NCBI GenBank assembly: GCA_963726975.1
Contig: CAVSEK010000001.1
Coordinates: 62,001-126,000, forward strand
Length of the DNA: 64,000 nucleotides
Origin: CAVSEK01 sp963726975
GTDB taxonomy: Bacteria > Actinomycetota > Actinomycetes > Mycobacteriales > SCTD01
Direction: 5' to 3'
Below the pieces are notes generated by a model. That model was not told the origin of the DNA and ran no database searches. It saw only the letters and a list, made by a program, of their open reading frames with translations. The position numbers and the translations under genes were made by a program. Shown one piece after another: positions 49,716 to 58,816 of the stretch (position 1 is the first letter of the stretch; each line of letters opens with the position of its first letter).

Positions 49716-50678
49716 GTGCCCGAGGTCCGCCTCGTCGGGCCGGCGGGACCCGGGGCCCCCGCGCGGGCTGCGCCGCGGTCCCGACGTCGGCTCCAGGCGG
49801 CCGCGCTCGTCGCAGCACTGCTCCTCGGCGCGCTCGCGCTCCTCGTGCGGCGCGGGCCGGCCCCGGTCCTCGCCCTGGACCCGGCACCCGCGGTCTACCT
49901 CGGCGTCGTCGACCTGCCCGGGGGTGGCGTGCAGGTGCAGGTGCCCGTCCGGCTCGGCGTCGCGGGCACCCGCGACGTGCGCCTGCTGCAGGCCGGCGTG
50001 CCCGGCCTGCCGCTGCGCACGGACGGGACTCCCGTGGCGCTCGGGCACGGGGGCAGCGCGCAGGTGGTGCTCCTGCAGGACGTCGTGTGCCCGGCCGCCG
50101 GCCCGCCCGCCCGCCCCGGCCCGGGCGACCGGCTCGTCGTCCGGGTCGCCGACCCGGTCGGCGAGCACACCGAGCGGCTCGCGCTGCCGCGAGAGCCCTT
50201 CGCCTCGCTGGCCCGCGAGGTCGACCAGCTGTGCGGCTGGGTCCCGCCGGGCGAGGCGCTGCGCGCCGTCGCCCGCCCCGGGACCGTCGACGCGGCAGGG
50301 GTGCTGCGGGTGCCCGTGGACCTCGCCGACACCGGCGTCCGCCCGCTGCGCGTCACCGCCGTACGCCCGGCCCTGCCCGGGCTGGCCCTGTCGCTGGAGG
50401 TCGACGGGACGCCCGTCCCGGCGCTCGAGCTGCCGGGCGACCCGCGCCCGCGGCCGCAGCGCGACCTGCCGCCACCGGCTCCCCGGACCGCCGTGCTCCG
50501 CGTGGACCTGACCGCGGGCGGCTGCCCGCTGGTCCGCGCCGCCCCTCGACCGGCCCCGGGCACGCCCGGTGTCCTGGCGGTGCTCACCGTCGACGGCGGG
50601 CCGGGCACCGCGTCGACCGAGGTGCACCCGCCCGACCTCGGCCTCGCCCTCCCGCTGCTGCTCGCCCGCTGCGGCTGA
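49716..50678 (+). CDS. Membrane-anchored hypothetical protein
   Basis: A 320-residue protein with one N-terminal helix (LQAAALVAALLLGALALLV) and an extracytoplasmic Pro/Val-rich part of probable beta-sandwich repeats. Cysteines occur at VVCPAAG, QLCGWVP and GGCPLV. The frame is clean. GTG 49716 lies 2 bp after the dehydrogenase stop. No family recognised. It converges with the kinase gene. Confidence 0.7.
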   Translation: MPEVRLVGPAGPGAPARAAPRSRRRLQAAALVAALLLGALALLVRRGPAPVLALDPAPAVYLGVVDLPGGGVQVQVPVRLGVAGTRDVRLLQAGVPGLPLRTDGTPVALGHGGSAQVVLLQDVVCPAAGPPARPGPGDRLVVRVADPVGEHTERLALPREPFASLAREVDQLCGWVPPGEALRAVARPGTVDAAGVLRVPVDLADTGVRPLRVTAVRPALPGLALSLEVDGTPVPALELPGDPRPRPQRDLPPPAPRTAVLRVDLTAGGCPLVRAAPRPAPGTPGVLAVLTVDGGPGTASTEVHPPDLGLALPLLLARCG

Positions 50679-50685
50679 GCCGCCC

Positions 50686-52210
50686 TCAGGACGGGTCGGG
50701 CACCAGCTCGAGGCCGGGCTCCTGCAGGTCGGCGAGGCGGTGGACGAGGTCGCGGGTCGCCGGGTAGAGCTCGGTGTAGGTGCCGTAGAGCTCGTCGTAG
50801 ACGCCGCGCGTGCGCGGGTCGGGGGTGAGCACCCGGCCGGGAGCGCGCCCAGTCGGTGCTCGGCGGGCACCAGCGCCGGTGCCGATCGCCGGCGAGCAGC
50901 GCGTCGCCGTAGCTGGCCCCGATCGTCTGCGCCGGCAGCAGCTGCTCGCGGCCGGTGACGTCGGTGACGATCCGGGTCCACAGCCCGCCCTGCGTGCCGC
51001 CGCCGACCGCGACTGATCCGCAGCGCCGGGCCGCCCGCGCCGTCGAGGAACTCCAGGATCTGCCGGATGCCGAAGGCGATCCCCTCGTACGCGGCGCGGA
51101 ACAGGTGGCCGCGGCCGTGCCGCAGGGTCAGCCCGGCGACGACGCCGCGCGCCTTGGGGTCGAAGAGCGGCGTGCGCTCCCCGGCGAAGTACGGCAGCAG
51201 CACGAGCCCGTCGGCCCCGGCGGGCGTCGCGGCGGCCTCCGCGACGAGCTGCTCGAACGGCACCCCGCCGAGCAGCTCCTGCAGCCACGCGGTGAGGCTG
51301 CCCGAGGTGCTCATGCCGGCGGCGAGCGTGTGCTGCCGGGCTCGACGCCGGTGGTGGTCCAGAGCATCGGGTGCGACGCGGAGCTCGGCGCAGGACCTGC
51401 ACGAAGAACATCGTCGAGCCGTACATGAGCATGAGGTCGCCCGGGCGCCGGACCCCCGCGCTGAAGGCCTCGGCCCAGGCGTCGACGGTGCCTGCGCAGA
51501 CCGGCGTGCCCGCCGGCAGGCCGGTCTGCTCCGCGCCGCGGCCGTGACCGTCCCGACCACCTCGCCGGGCCAGGCGAGGCGCGGCAGCGCCATGCCCGGG
51601 CAGCCAGGTCCTGCGCCCAGTCCTGCGCCCAGCGGCCCGTCGCCATGTCGTAGAGCGGGTCGCACTGGCTGGCGGTGTGGTGGTCCAGGACGTACTCGCC
51701 GGTCAGCCGGGCCACGGCGAAGGAGCTGGAGTTGAACCAGCCGGCGGGCCCGCTCCCAGACCCGCGGCTCGTGGCGCTGCACCCACAGCAGCTTCGGCCC
51801 GACGGCCTGGGTCGACAGCGGGGTGCCGCCGCGCTCGAGGATCGCGCTCGGCGCCGAACCGCTCGGTGATCTCCTCGATCTCGGCCGTCGCGCGCATGTC
51901 GATGCCGTAGAGGACTGCCGGTCGCGGACGGGCGCGAGGTCGGCGTCGGTAGAGCAGCAGGCACGGCCCGACGCCGCTGACGCAGACCCCGGCGATGCCG
52001 GCGCCGCCGGCCTGCGGCGACGAGCTCGCGGCACAGCCCGACGACGTCGCCCCACCACACCGCGTCGGCGTCGACCTCGGCCCAGCCGGGCCGCGGCAGC
52101 GACATCGCGTGCGGGCGGGTGGCGGTGGCGACGATCTCGCCGTCGGGCGTGGCCAGCACCCCCTTGCTGCTGCCCGTGCCCATGTCGATGCCGAGCAGCA
52201 GTGGCGTCAC
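50686..52210 (-). CDS. FGGY family sugar kinase, many frame breaks
   Basis: A carbohydrate kinase phosphorylating a pentose, tetritol or related polyol. The N-terminal LLLGIDMGTGSSKGVLATPDG is the phosphate-binding turn. RPGWAEVDADAVWW, CVSGVGPCLL, YGIDMRATAEIEEI, YVLDHHTASQCDPLYDMATG, LMLMYGSTMFFVQV and VLLPYFAGERTPLFDPKARG follow after correction. At least ten single-base shifts occur, several as GA[G][C]-type doublings. It is the last gene of the operon. XylB or EryA-type activity cannot be separated from sequence alone. Confidence 0.83.
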
Positions 52211-52262
52211 CGCCCGCACGCTAGGGGGCGCCCCGGGAGCGGACAAGCGGGGCGGGCGCGGC

Positions 52263-53579
52263 TCAGGCCCGACCGTGCGAGGCGCGGGACCGGCGCGCCA
52301 GCGAGTCGAGCGCGACGGCGAGCAGCAGCACGGCGCCGGTGACCATGAAGCGGAAGGACGAGCTCGAGGCTCGAGCAGGGTCAGCCCGCTCGAGATCGAC
52401 TGGATGACGAGGATGCCCAGCAGGGCCGCGAAGGCCGACCCGCGGCCGCCGAACAGGCTGGTGCCGCCGATGACCGCCGCCGCGATCGCGTTGAGGTTGA
52501 CGTCGCCGCGTGCCGCTGGCCTGGTTGGCGGCGGCGAGCCGGGAGGCGGCCAGCACGCCGCCGACCGCGGCGAGGGTCGAGCACAGCACGAAGACCGAGG
52601 TGTAGATGCCCTTGACGTCGATGCCGGCCCGGCGCGCCGCCTCGGCGTTGCCGCCGACGGCGAAGACCGAGCGGCCCCAGCTGCGTGCGGGTGAGGACGT
52701 AGTTGCATGACCAGCACCAGCGCGACGAAGAAGACGACCATCCAGCCGACGCCGCGGTCGCGGTTCAGGTAGGCGACGACGAACCGCCAGCACCACGAGC
52801 ACGAGCAGGGCACGCACGACGACGCTCGAGCCGTCGAGCGCGAGCGACAGGCCGGCAGCGCGCCCGTGCCGACGACTGCGCGAGCCCGCTGAGCAGAACA
52901 GCCCGGCGGCGGCGAGGGCCACGAGCACGTAGGACAGCCACGGCGGCACGAACGACAGCTGCGCGAAGTCCACGAGGGCCGAGTCGAACGGCAGGTTGAT
53001 CGAGCCCTGGGCGCCCGAGCACCTGAGCTGCAGCCCGAGGAAGGCGAGCAGGCCGGCGAGGGTGATGACGAAGCTCGGGCACCCCGAACCGGTTGAACAT
53101 CTGGCCGTAGAGGCAGCCGATGACCGCGCCGCCAGCGACCGCGGCGCCGACGGCGACGATCGGCCGGCAGCCCCTTGCTGACGAAGATGACGGCGAGCAG
53201 GCCGGCGGACAGGCCGCTGACCGAGCCGACCGACAGGTCGATCTCGGCCGACCAGCAGCACGCAGACGATGCCGAGGGCGATGATGCCGACCGGCACGCT
53301 CTCCATCGCAGGTTCTCGAGGTTGCGGCTCGACAGGAAGATCGGGTTGAGGCCTGGAAGACCACCCAGATGACGACCAGCCCGGCGACGACCGGCAGCAC
53401 GCCGAGGTCGCCGCCGCGCAGCTGCGGTCGACGAAGTCCTGCGGACCGCGCCGCCGAGGCCGGCCTCGCGGACTGCAGCCGCTCGTCCTGGAGGTCGGTG
53501 GCTCGGGCCGGCGCAGGGTCGCAGTCGCGGCGCGGTGGTCGCTGGTCGCGGTGGTCGCGTCGGTGCGGTGGACGGTCAT
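52263..53579 (-). CDS. Sugar ABC transporter permease (RbsC/XylH-like), many frame breaks
   Basis: An integral membrane permease. Pieces in different frames give VPVGIIALGIVCVLLVG, LSVGSVSGLSAG-like segments, FVITLAGLLAFLGLQL, SVFAVGGNAEAARRAGIDVK with the ribose-type GGN loop, VLAASRLAAANQASGTGDV and SLFGGRGSAFAALLGILV. These follow the RbsC order. At 52508-52511 AC[G][C]GGC is a wobble doubling. The ATG overlaps the ATPase stop as ATGA. Confidence 0.85.
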   Translation of the reverse strand: MTVHRTDATTATSDHRAATATLRRPEPPTSRTSGCSPRGRPRRRGPQDFVDRSCAAATSACCRSSPGWSSSGWSSRPQPDLPVEPQPREPAMESVPVGIIALGIVCVLLVGRDRPVGRLGQRPVRRPARRHLRQQGAAGRSSPSAPRSLAARSSAASTARCSTGSGCPSFVITLAGLLAFLGLQLRCSGAQGSINLPFDSALVDFAQLSFVPPWLSYVLVALAAAGLFCSAGSRSRRHGRAAGLSLALDGSSVVVRALLVLVVLAVRRRLPEPRPRRRLDGRLLRRAGAGHATTSSPARSWGRSVFAVGGNAEAARRAGIDVKGIYTSVFVLCSTLAAVGGVLAASRLAAANQASGTRRRQPQRDRGGGHRRHQPVRRPRVGLRGPAGHPRHPVDLERADPARASSSSFRFMVTGAVLLLAVALDSLARRSRASHGRA

Positions 53580-54449
53580 CGATGCGGGCTGCCTCTCCTG
53601 TCGGCGGGACCTGCGGGTCGGCCCCGGATCGCCCCGCTGCCCGCGCGGCGGGCGGACCGCTGGGTGACGACGTTGTCGGTGGCCCCGGTGATCGCGGCGA
53701 TGATGTCCTCGGGTGACGACCTCGGCGACGTTGAACACGCCGTTGTTGCGGCCCAGCCGCAGCACCGCGACGTTGTCGGCGACGGCCTGCACGTCGGCCA
53801 TGTTGTGGCTGATCATGATGACGCCGTGGCCCGTTCTCGCGGAGCCGCTCGACGAGGTTGAGCACCTCGGCGGTCTGCGCGACGCCGAGGGCGGCGGTCG
53901 GCTCGTCGAGGATGATGATCTTGGGGTCGCCGAGCAGCGAGCGCGCGATCGCGACGGTCTGCCGCTGGCCCCCGGAGAGCGAGGCGACCTGGATGCGGAC
54001 GGTCGGGATCTTGGCCGAGAGCTGCCGCAGCAGCTCCCAGGACCGGACCTCCATCGTCACCTCGTTGAGCCGGAAGCGCCGCCGAGCTCCTGCCCCAGGA
54101 ACAGGTTCTCGACGACGTTGAGGTTCTCGCAGAGGGCGAGGTCCTGGAAGACCGTGGCGATGCCGAGCGCTCGCGCCGTCGGCCGGGCTGTGGATCTGCA
54201 CCTCCTTGCCCTCGAAGGTGATCGTGCCCGCGGTCGGGCGGGTGCACGCCCGACAGGACCTTGACGAGCGTCGACTTGCCGGCGCCGTTGTCGCCGACGA
54301 CGGCCACGACCTCCCCGGCGCGCGACGTCGAGGTCGACGTCGGTGAGCGCCGCGACGGCGCCGAAGGTCTTGGTGACGCCGCGCAGGGAGAGGATCGCTC
54401 GGGGGCTCGTCGCAGGAGCGCGCCGCTGGTCGTGGGTCTGGGTGGTCAC
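53576..54449 (-). CDS. Sugar ABC transporter ATPase, single domain, several frame breaks
   Basis: An ATP-binding subunit of a ribose/xylose-class importer. ILSLRGVTKTFGAVAALTDVD, GDNGAGKSTLVKVLSGVHP (Walker A), LSGGQRQTVAIARSLLGDPK (signature), IIILDEPTAALGVAQT (Walker B) and ISHNMADVQAVADNVAVLRL are all present across frames. Length (about 290 codons) is half that of RbsA/XylG, so it is the single-domain type. GTG 54449 starts it. Confidence 0.86.
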
Positions 54450-54543
54450 GTGGGTCTCCTCAGGCGGTCAGGTCGGGGCGAGGACCGGGTGCGAGGTCGA
54501 CGGTCCCGGGCCGCACGCCGTCGGCGGCGCGGCCCGGGACGGC

Positions 54544-55641
54544 TCAGGATGCCAGCTTCGCGCAGCCGCGGCGTAGGCGCCGGTGCAGACGTCGCCGCCT
54601 TAGCAGCCCGCTGTCGAACATCTCCTTCTTGATGTTCTCCTGCGTGACGACCGTCGGCGTGAACAGCTGCGACGGGGTGTCGAACAGCGTGGTCTTGCCC
54701 GCGGGCTTCTCGCCCTGCGGCGAACGCGTAGGCGATCTCGGCGGCCGCCTCGGCGACGATCTTGATCGGCTTGGAGATGGTGTTGTACTGGTCGCCGGCG
54801 ATGATCCGCTGGAGCGCGGCGAGCTCGGCGTCGTTGCCCGTGACCGGCGGGAGCGGCCTGCGCCGGCCGCCTTGAACGCCGCGATGGCGCCGCCACCGGT
54901 GCCGTCGTTGGCGGCGACGACGCCGCGCGATCTGCCCGCGAGAACTGGGTGATCTGACCGCTCGCCCAGTCCTGGGCCTTGGCCGGCTGCCCAGTCCGGG
55001 GTGTCGTACTCGGCGAGCAGCTTGAGGCCGCTGGCGTCGACGACGCTGTGCACGCCCTTCTTGATCAGGCCGGCGGCCGCGTCGGTCGGCGAGCCGTTGA
55101 TCTGCAGCAGCCCGCCCTTGGCGTTCGTCTTCTTCAGGTGGTCGACGAGGCGACTGCGCGATCGAGGCGCCGATCTTCTCGTTGTCGAAGGAGACGTAGT
55201 AGTCGGCCTTGGCCGTCGGGATCGGCCGGTCGTAGGCGATGATCGGGACCTTGCGCCTGGTTGCGCGGCCTGGACGATCGTCGCGGCGGCCGCGGAGTCG
55301 ACCGGGTCGAGGACGATGGCCTTGACGCCCTGCGCGAAGGCCGAGTTGGCCTGCTGCTGCTGCTTGGCGGCGTCGGCCTGCGGCGTTCTGGTAGACGACC
55401 TCGCAGGTCGGGCAGAGCTCCTTGATCTTGGCCTCGAACAGCGGGGCTTGTCCTGCAGCTCGTAGCGGGTGGACGCGATGTCGGGCATGAGGAACGCGAT
55501 CTTGACGTCGTCGCTCCCCGCCCGAGGCGCCGCCGCCGGAGCGTGCCGGTGGCGGTCGCGCCGTTGCAGGCGGCAGCGATGACGGCGGCCAGGGCCAGCA
55601 GCGCCCGAGCCCGGCGAGGCGGGTCGGTGCTGTCGCATCAT
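54544..55641 (-). CDS. Sugar ABC transporter substrate-binding protein (XylF/RbsB-like), many frame breaks
   Basis: An exported binding protein. VKIAFLMPDIASTRYELQDKP, AAKQQQQANSAFAQGVKAIV, LDPVDSAAAATIVQAA, TNAKGGLLQINGSPTDAAAG, LLAEYDTPDW, VVAANDGTGGGAIAAFKAAG and LFTPTVVTQENIKKEMFDSG are the type I periplasmic-binding-protein blocks closest to D-xylose-binding proteins. The N-terminus is scrambled by shifts, so the lipobox cannot be read. GGAG precedes ATG 55641. The true ligand is unknown. Confidence 0.85.
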   Translation of the reverse strand: MMRQHRPASPGSGAAGPGRRHRCRLQRRDRHRHAPAAAPRAGSDDVKIAFLMPDIASTRYELQDKPRCSRPRSRSSARPARSSTRTPQADAAKQQQQANSAFAQGVKAIVLDPVDSAAAATIVQAAQPGARSRSSPTTGRSRRPRPTTTSPSTTRRSAPRSRSRLVDHLKKTNAKGGLLQINGSPTDAAAGLIKKGVHSVVDASGLKLLAEYDTPDWAAGQGPGLGERSDHPVLAGRSRGVVAANDGTGGGAIAAFKAAGAGRSRRSRATTPSSPRSSGSSPATSTTPSPSRSRSSPRRPPRSPTRSPQGEKPAGKTTLFDTPSQLFTPTVVTQENIKKEMFDSGLLRRRRLHRRLRRGCAKLAS

Positions 55642-55749
55642 GCGATCTCCTTGTGTGGTCGTGCGAACGGCGGGTGGGCGGGCGATGCGGGGCGGTCCGG
55701 GGCGGACGGGGGTGGCGGGACGCGGCGGCGGGCGGTGCGGGGCGGTCGG

Positions 55750-56844
55750 CTACGGGGCGTCAGCGGGATGAGCGAGACCTTGACGACGCGGTGCCGTCGG
55801 CGACGAGGTCGAGGCCGTCGCTGGAACTCGGCCAGCGGCAGCTGGTGGGTGCAGATCTGGTCCATCGGCAGGCGGCCGGACTCGATCATCCGGATCGCCG
55901 CCGGCCAGCAGTGCGGGCCGAGGTGGGCGCCGAGCACGTCGAGCTCCTTGTCGTCGCTGATGATGCGTCCAGTCGACGGTGACGTCGCTGCCGAAGACGC
56001 CGTACTCGACGAAGCGTGCCGAGCTTGCGCAGCAGCGTCAGCCCCTGCAGGACGGCGGACGGGTGGCCGGTGCCCTCGAGGTAGACGTCGCCGCCGTAGC
56101 CCTCGGTGAGCTCCTGCACCACGGCCACGCGCGTCGCCGGTCGCGGATGTCGACGAGCGTGTCGGCTCCGCACTGCCGCGCGAGCGCGAGCTTGGCCGGG
56201 GCCATGTCGAGGGCGACGACGTGCGGCGGGGCTCTTGGCCGCGGCGCCCGCGACCATGCCCGAGCCCGATCGGACCGCAGCCGGCGACGACGACGACGTC
56301 GTCGAAGCCGATGCCGGCCGCGCTCGACGGCGTGCAGCGCGCAGGACAGCGGCTCGGCGAAGGCGGCGTGGGCGGCGGGGAGGTCGGCGGACACCCGGTG
56401 GACCAGCGCCTCGGCCGGGAAGACGCATGTACTCCGCCATCGCGCCGGGGGTGCGGCGCTTGAAGCCGAAGATGTCGTGCGGCGCGCACATCCAGTACTG
56501 CCCGCGCCGGCAGTAGCGGCAGTTCCAGCACGGCACGATCTGCTCGGAGACGACCCGGTCGCCGACCTCCACGCCCCAGCGCGCGCGCGCCTCGTCGTCG
56601 AGCTGCGACGACCGCGCCGACGAACTCGTGGCCGGGGACGACCTCGGTCTCGGCCCACGCGGGCCGCGTCCCGTCGCCCCAGAACTTCGTGGCCCCGTGG
56701 TAGCACTTCAGGTCGCTGGCGCAGATGCCGACGGCCTCGACCTGCACGAGGGCCTCGCCCGGCCCGGGCACCGGGCACGGGCACCTCCTCGAGCCGGTAG
56801 TCCTGCGGACCGTGGCAGACGACGGCCTGCATGACGTCCGGCAC
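55750..56844 (-). CDS. Zinc polyol dehydrogenase, erythritol/threitol dehydrogenase-like, many frame breaks
   Basis: First gene of the operon. CHGPQDYRLEEVPV, VEAVGICASDLKCYHGATKF, AWAETEVVPGHEFVGAVV, EQIVPCWNCRYCRRGQYWMC (structural zinc), FAEPLSCALHAVER, VVVAGCGPIGLGMVAGAA and KELDVLGAHLGPHCWPAA are conserved. The whole resembles dehydrogenases annotated as erythritol/L-threitol dehydrogenase in mycobacteria, as I recall them. GGGAGGAG lies six bases before GTG 56844. The exact 3' end depends on correcting a last shift; 55750 is an estimate. Confidence 0.8.
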
Positions 56845-56919
56845 GCGGTGCTCCTCCCGTCGCGGCTGCCCCGCGGGGCTTGCCGTCCGCTGTGGCAGGG
56901 GTCACAGTAGGGCCGACCA

Positions 56920-56944
56920 GAACACCTGTCCAGCACATCTGTTC
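56920..56944. promoter_or_regulatory. Operator-like inverted repeat between dehydrogenase and SorC-type regulator
   Basis: GAACACCTGTCC and, on the other strand, GAACAGATGTGC share GAACANNTGTNC and face each other over 25 bp. The site lies 43 bp before the regulator start and 76 bp before the operon start, a suitable place for a sugar-responsive dimer or tetramer. Confidence 0.6.
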
Positions 56945-56987
56945 CGGAGTCGAGTTACGGTCCGGACACGACGGGGAGGACGACAGG

Positions 56988-57986
56988 GTGCGCGCGCGAG
57001 GGTCGACGACCGGGTCTCCCGCCGCGCCCCGGCCGGGCGCCGGCGAGGTGGCGGAGGGCGCCGGCCGGTTCGACCTGCGACTCGTCCACACCGCCGCTCG
57101 CCTCTACTACCTCGAGGACGCGACGCAGGCCCAGATCGCCGAGGAGCTCGGCACGAGCCGACCGACCGTCAGCCGGCTGCTGACCGAGGCCCGCCGCCTC
57201 GGCGTCGTACGGATCGAGGTGGTCGACCCCGACACCGCGTCGGCCGGCGACCTGCCGGCCCGGCTCGCCGACCGCCTGGGCCTGCGCCGGGTCCACCTCA
57301 CGGCCCCGGGACCGGACGACCGGCTCGACGAGCGGCTCGCCCGCGCGGTCGGTCCGGCGCTGGCCCAGGCCGGTCTGGCCCCCGGCGACGTCCTGCTCGT
57401 CTCGTCCGGCCGCAGCGTGCACGCAGCAGCGCAGCAGGCCCTGCCCGCCCTGCCCGGGGTGCTCATCGCCCCGACCGTCGGGGGCCAGGACGAGCCGGAG
57501 GCCTGGTACCAGACCAACGAGCTCACCCGGCAGGTCGCCGAACGGGTCGGTGGCCGCCCCTTCTTCCTCTACGCCCCGGCCTTCCCCGGGCGGGAGCTGC
57601 GCGAGCGCCTGCTCGAGGACGAGAGCACCCGGGCCGTCCTGGAGCTGTGGCAGCGGGCCCGCTGCGCCCTGCTCGGCGTCGGCGCCCCGCCCCACGCGCG
57701 GCTGACGCTGCCGGGACCGCTGCGCCGCGACGACCCGAGCCTGCGGCGCGCGGTCGGCGACATCTGCGCCCGGTTCTACGACGAGGCGGGCGAGCCGCTG
57801 CAGTTCCCCGGGGCCGACCGGCTGCTGGCGACCAGCCTGGAGCAGCTGCGCCGCACCCCGGTGACGATCGCGGTGGCGGGAGGCGTGCCGAAGGTCCCGA
57901 GCATCCTGGCCGGCGCCCGGGCCGGCTGGTTCAACGAGCTGGTCACCGACCCGACGACCGCGACCGCCCTGCTCGACGCCCCGTGA
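56988..57986 (+). CDS. SorC/DeoR-type sugar-binding transcriptional regulator (EryD-like)
   Basis: A 332-residue regulator. The HTH is LYYLEDATQAQIAEELGTSR with PTVSRLLTEARRLGVV; the C-terminal sugar-phosphate-binding domain has GDVLLVSSGRSVHAAAQQAL, IAPTVGGQDEP and IAVAGGVPKVPSILAGARAG. Family members (SorC, EryD) respond to phosphorylated sugars made by the neighbouring kinase. The frame is intact although the operon beside it is not. It overlaps the next gene as GTGA. Confidence 0.92.
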   Translation: MRARGSTTGSPAAPRPGAGEVAEGAGRFDLRLVHTAARLYYLEDATQAQIAEELGTSRPTVSRLLTEARRLGVVRIEVVDPDTASAGDLPARLADRLGLRRVHLTAPGPDDRLDERLARAVGPALAQAGLAPGDVLLVSSGRSVHAAAQQALPALPGVLIAPTVGGQDEPEAWYQTNELTRQVAERVGGRPFFLYAPAFPGRELRERLLEDESTRAVLELWQRARCALLGVGAPPHARLTLPGPLRRDDPSLRRAVGDICARFYDEAGEPLQFPGADRLLATSLEQLRRTPVTIAVAGGVPKVPSILAGARAGWFNELVTDPTTATALLDAP

Positions 57987-58816
57987 CGGGGGCTCGGCAC
58001 GGGCCCGTCGACGGGCTGGTGGTGCTGCACGTCAGCCCGCACCCCGACGACGCCGCGCTCGGCGCCCCGCTGACCCTGCAGCTGCTGCAGCAGGCCGGCG
58101 CCCACGTCGTGGACCTGCTGGTGAGCCGGGGGCGGCCCGGCGACCGCGAGCGGCGGCTGGCCGAGGCGCGCGAGGCGAGCCGCCGGGCCGGGCTGCACCT
58201 GGAGGCCGTCGAGCCGCCGGTCGCGCTGTCCGCCGCCGACGACCTCGACGCCGCCCGCACCCGCGTGGCCGGCGAGGTGGCGGCGGCCCTCGCCCGCACC
58301 GGCGCGGGCCTGGTCCTGTCCCCCACCCACGGCGACCGCCACCACGGCCACGAGGTCGTGGGCCGGGGCGTGGGTGACGCGCTCACCGCCGCAGCCGACC
58401 CCCCGGCCTGGTGGACCTGGTCGCTCTGGGGAGAGCTGCCGTTCCCCGACCGCTACGTCGCGGGCGACGACGCGGCGCTGTCCCGTGCCGAGCACGCCCT
58501 CGCCGCGTACGGCGGGGAGCTCGCCCGCAACGGCTACGACCGGCTGCTGCGGGCCCGCGGCACCGCCTGCGCGGTCCTCGGGGCCGAGCGCGTCTTCGGC
58601 TTCGGCAGCGCGGCGGCCTCGGCCCTGCCGTACGCCGACCTGCTCACGGGACTGAGGCGGGTCGGCGGCCGCTGGCACGGCAGCCCGCCCGCCCTGCTCG
58701 AGGCGCCGCAGGACGTGGGTCCCGCGCTGACCGCGACGGGCACGGGCCCCGACCTCGACGCGTGGGTGCGCGCCCCGACGGCCCGCGAGCTGCGGGCCGC
58801 GGGCGGCGGTCGCTAG
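57983..58816 (+). CDS. PIG-L (LmbE) family deacetylase
   Basis: A 277-residue zinc deacetylase. The metal motif HVSPHPDDAALGAP (HPDD) is at residues 17-23 and LVLSPTHGDRHHGHEVVGRG holds the second metal ligand (HxxH). Relatives remove acetyl groups from GlcNAc derivatives, including mycothiol precursors (MshB), but here coupling to a SorC-type regulator hints at sugar catabolism. Its stop overlaps the stop of the ferredoxin reductase gene on the other strand. Confidence 0.88.
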   Translation: MTGARHGPVDGLVVLHVSPHPDDAALGAPLTLQLLQQAGAHVVDLLVSRGRPGDRERRLAEAREASRRAGLHLEAVEPPVALSAADDLDAARTRVAGEVAAALARTGAGLVLSPTHGDRHHGHEVVGRGVGDALTAAADPPAWWTWSLWGELPFPDRYVAGDDAALSRAEHALAAYGGELARNGYDRLLRARGTACAVLGAERVFGFGSAAASALPYADLLTGLRRVGGRWHGSPPALLEAPQDVGPALTATGTGPDLDAWVRAPTARELRAAGGGR

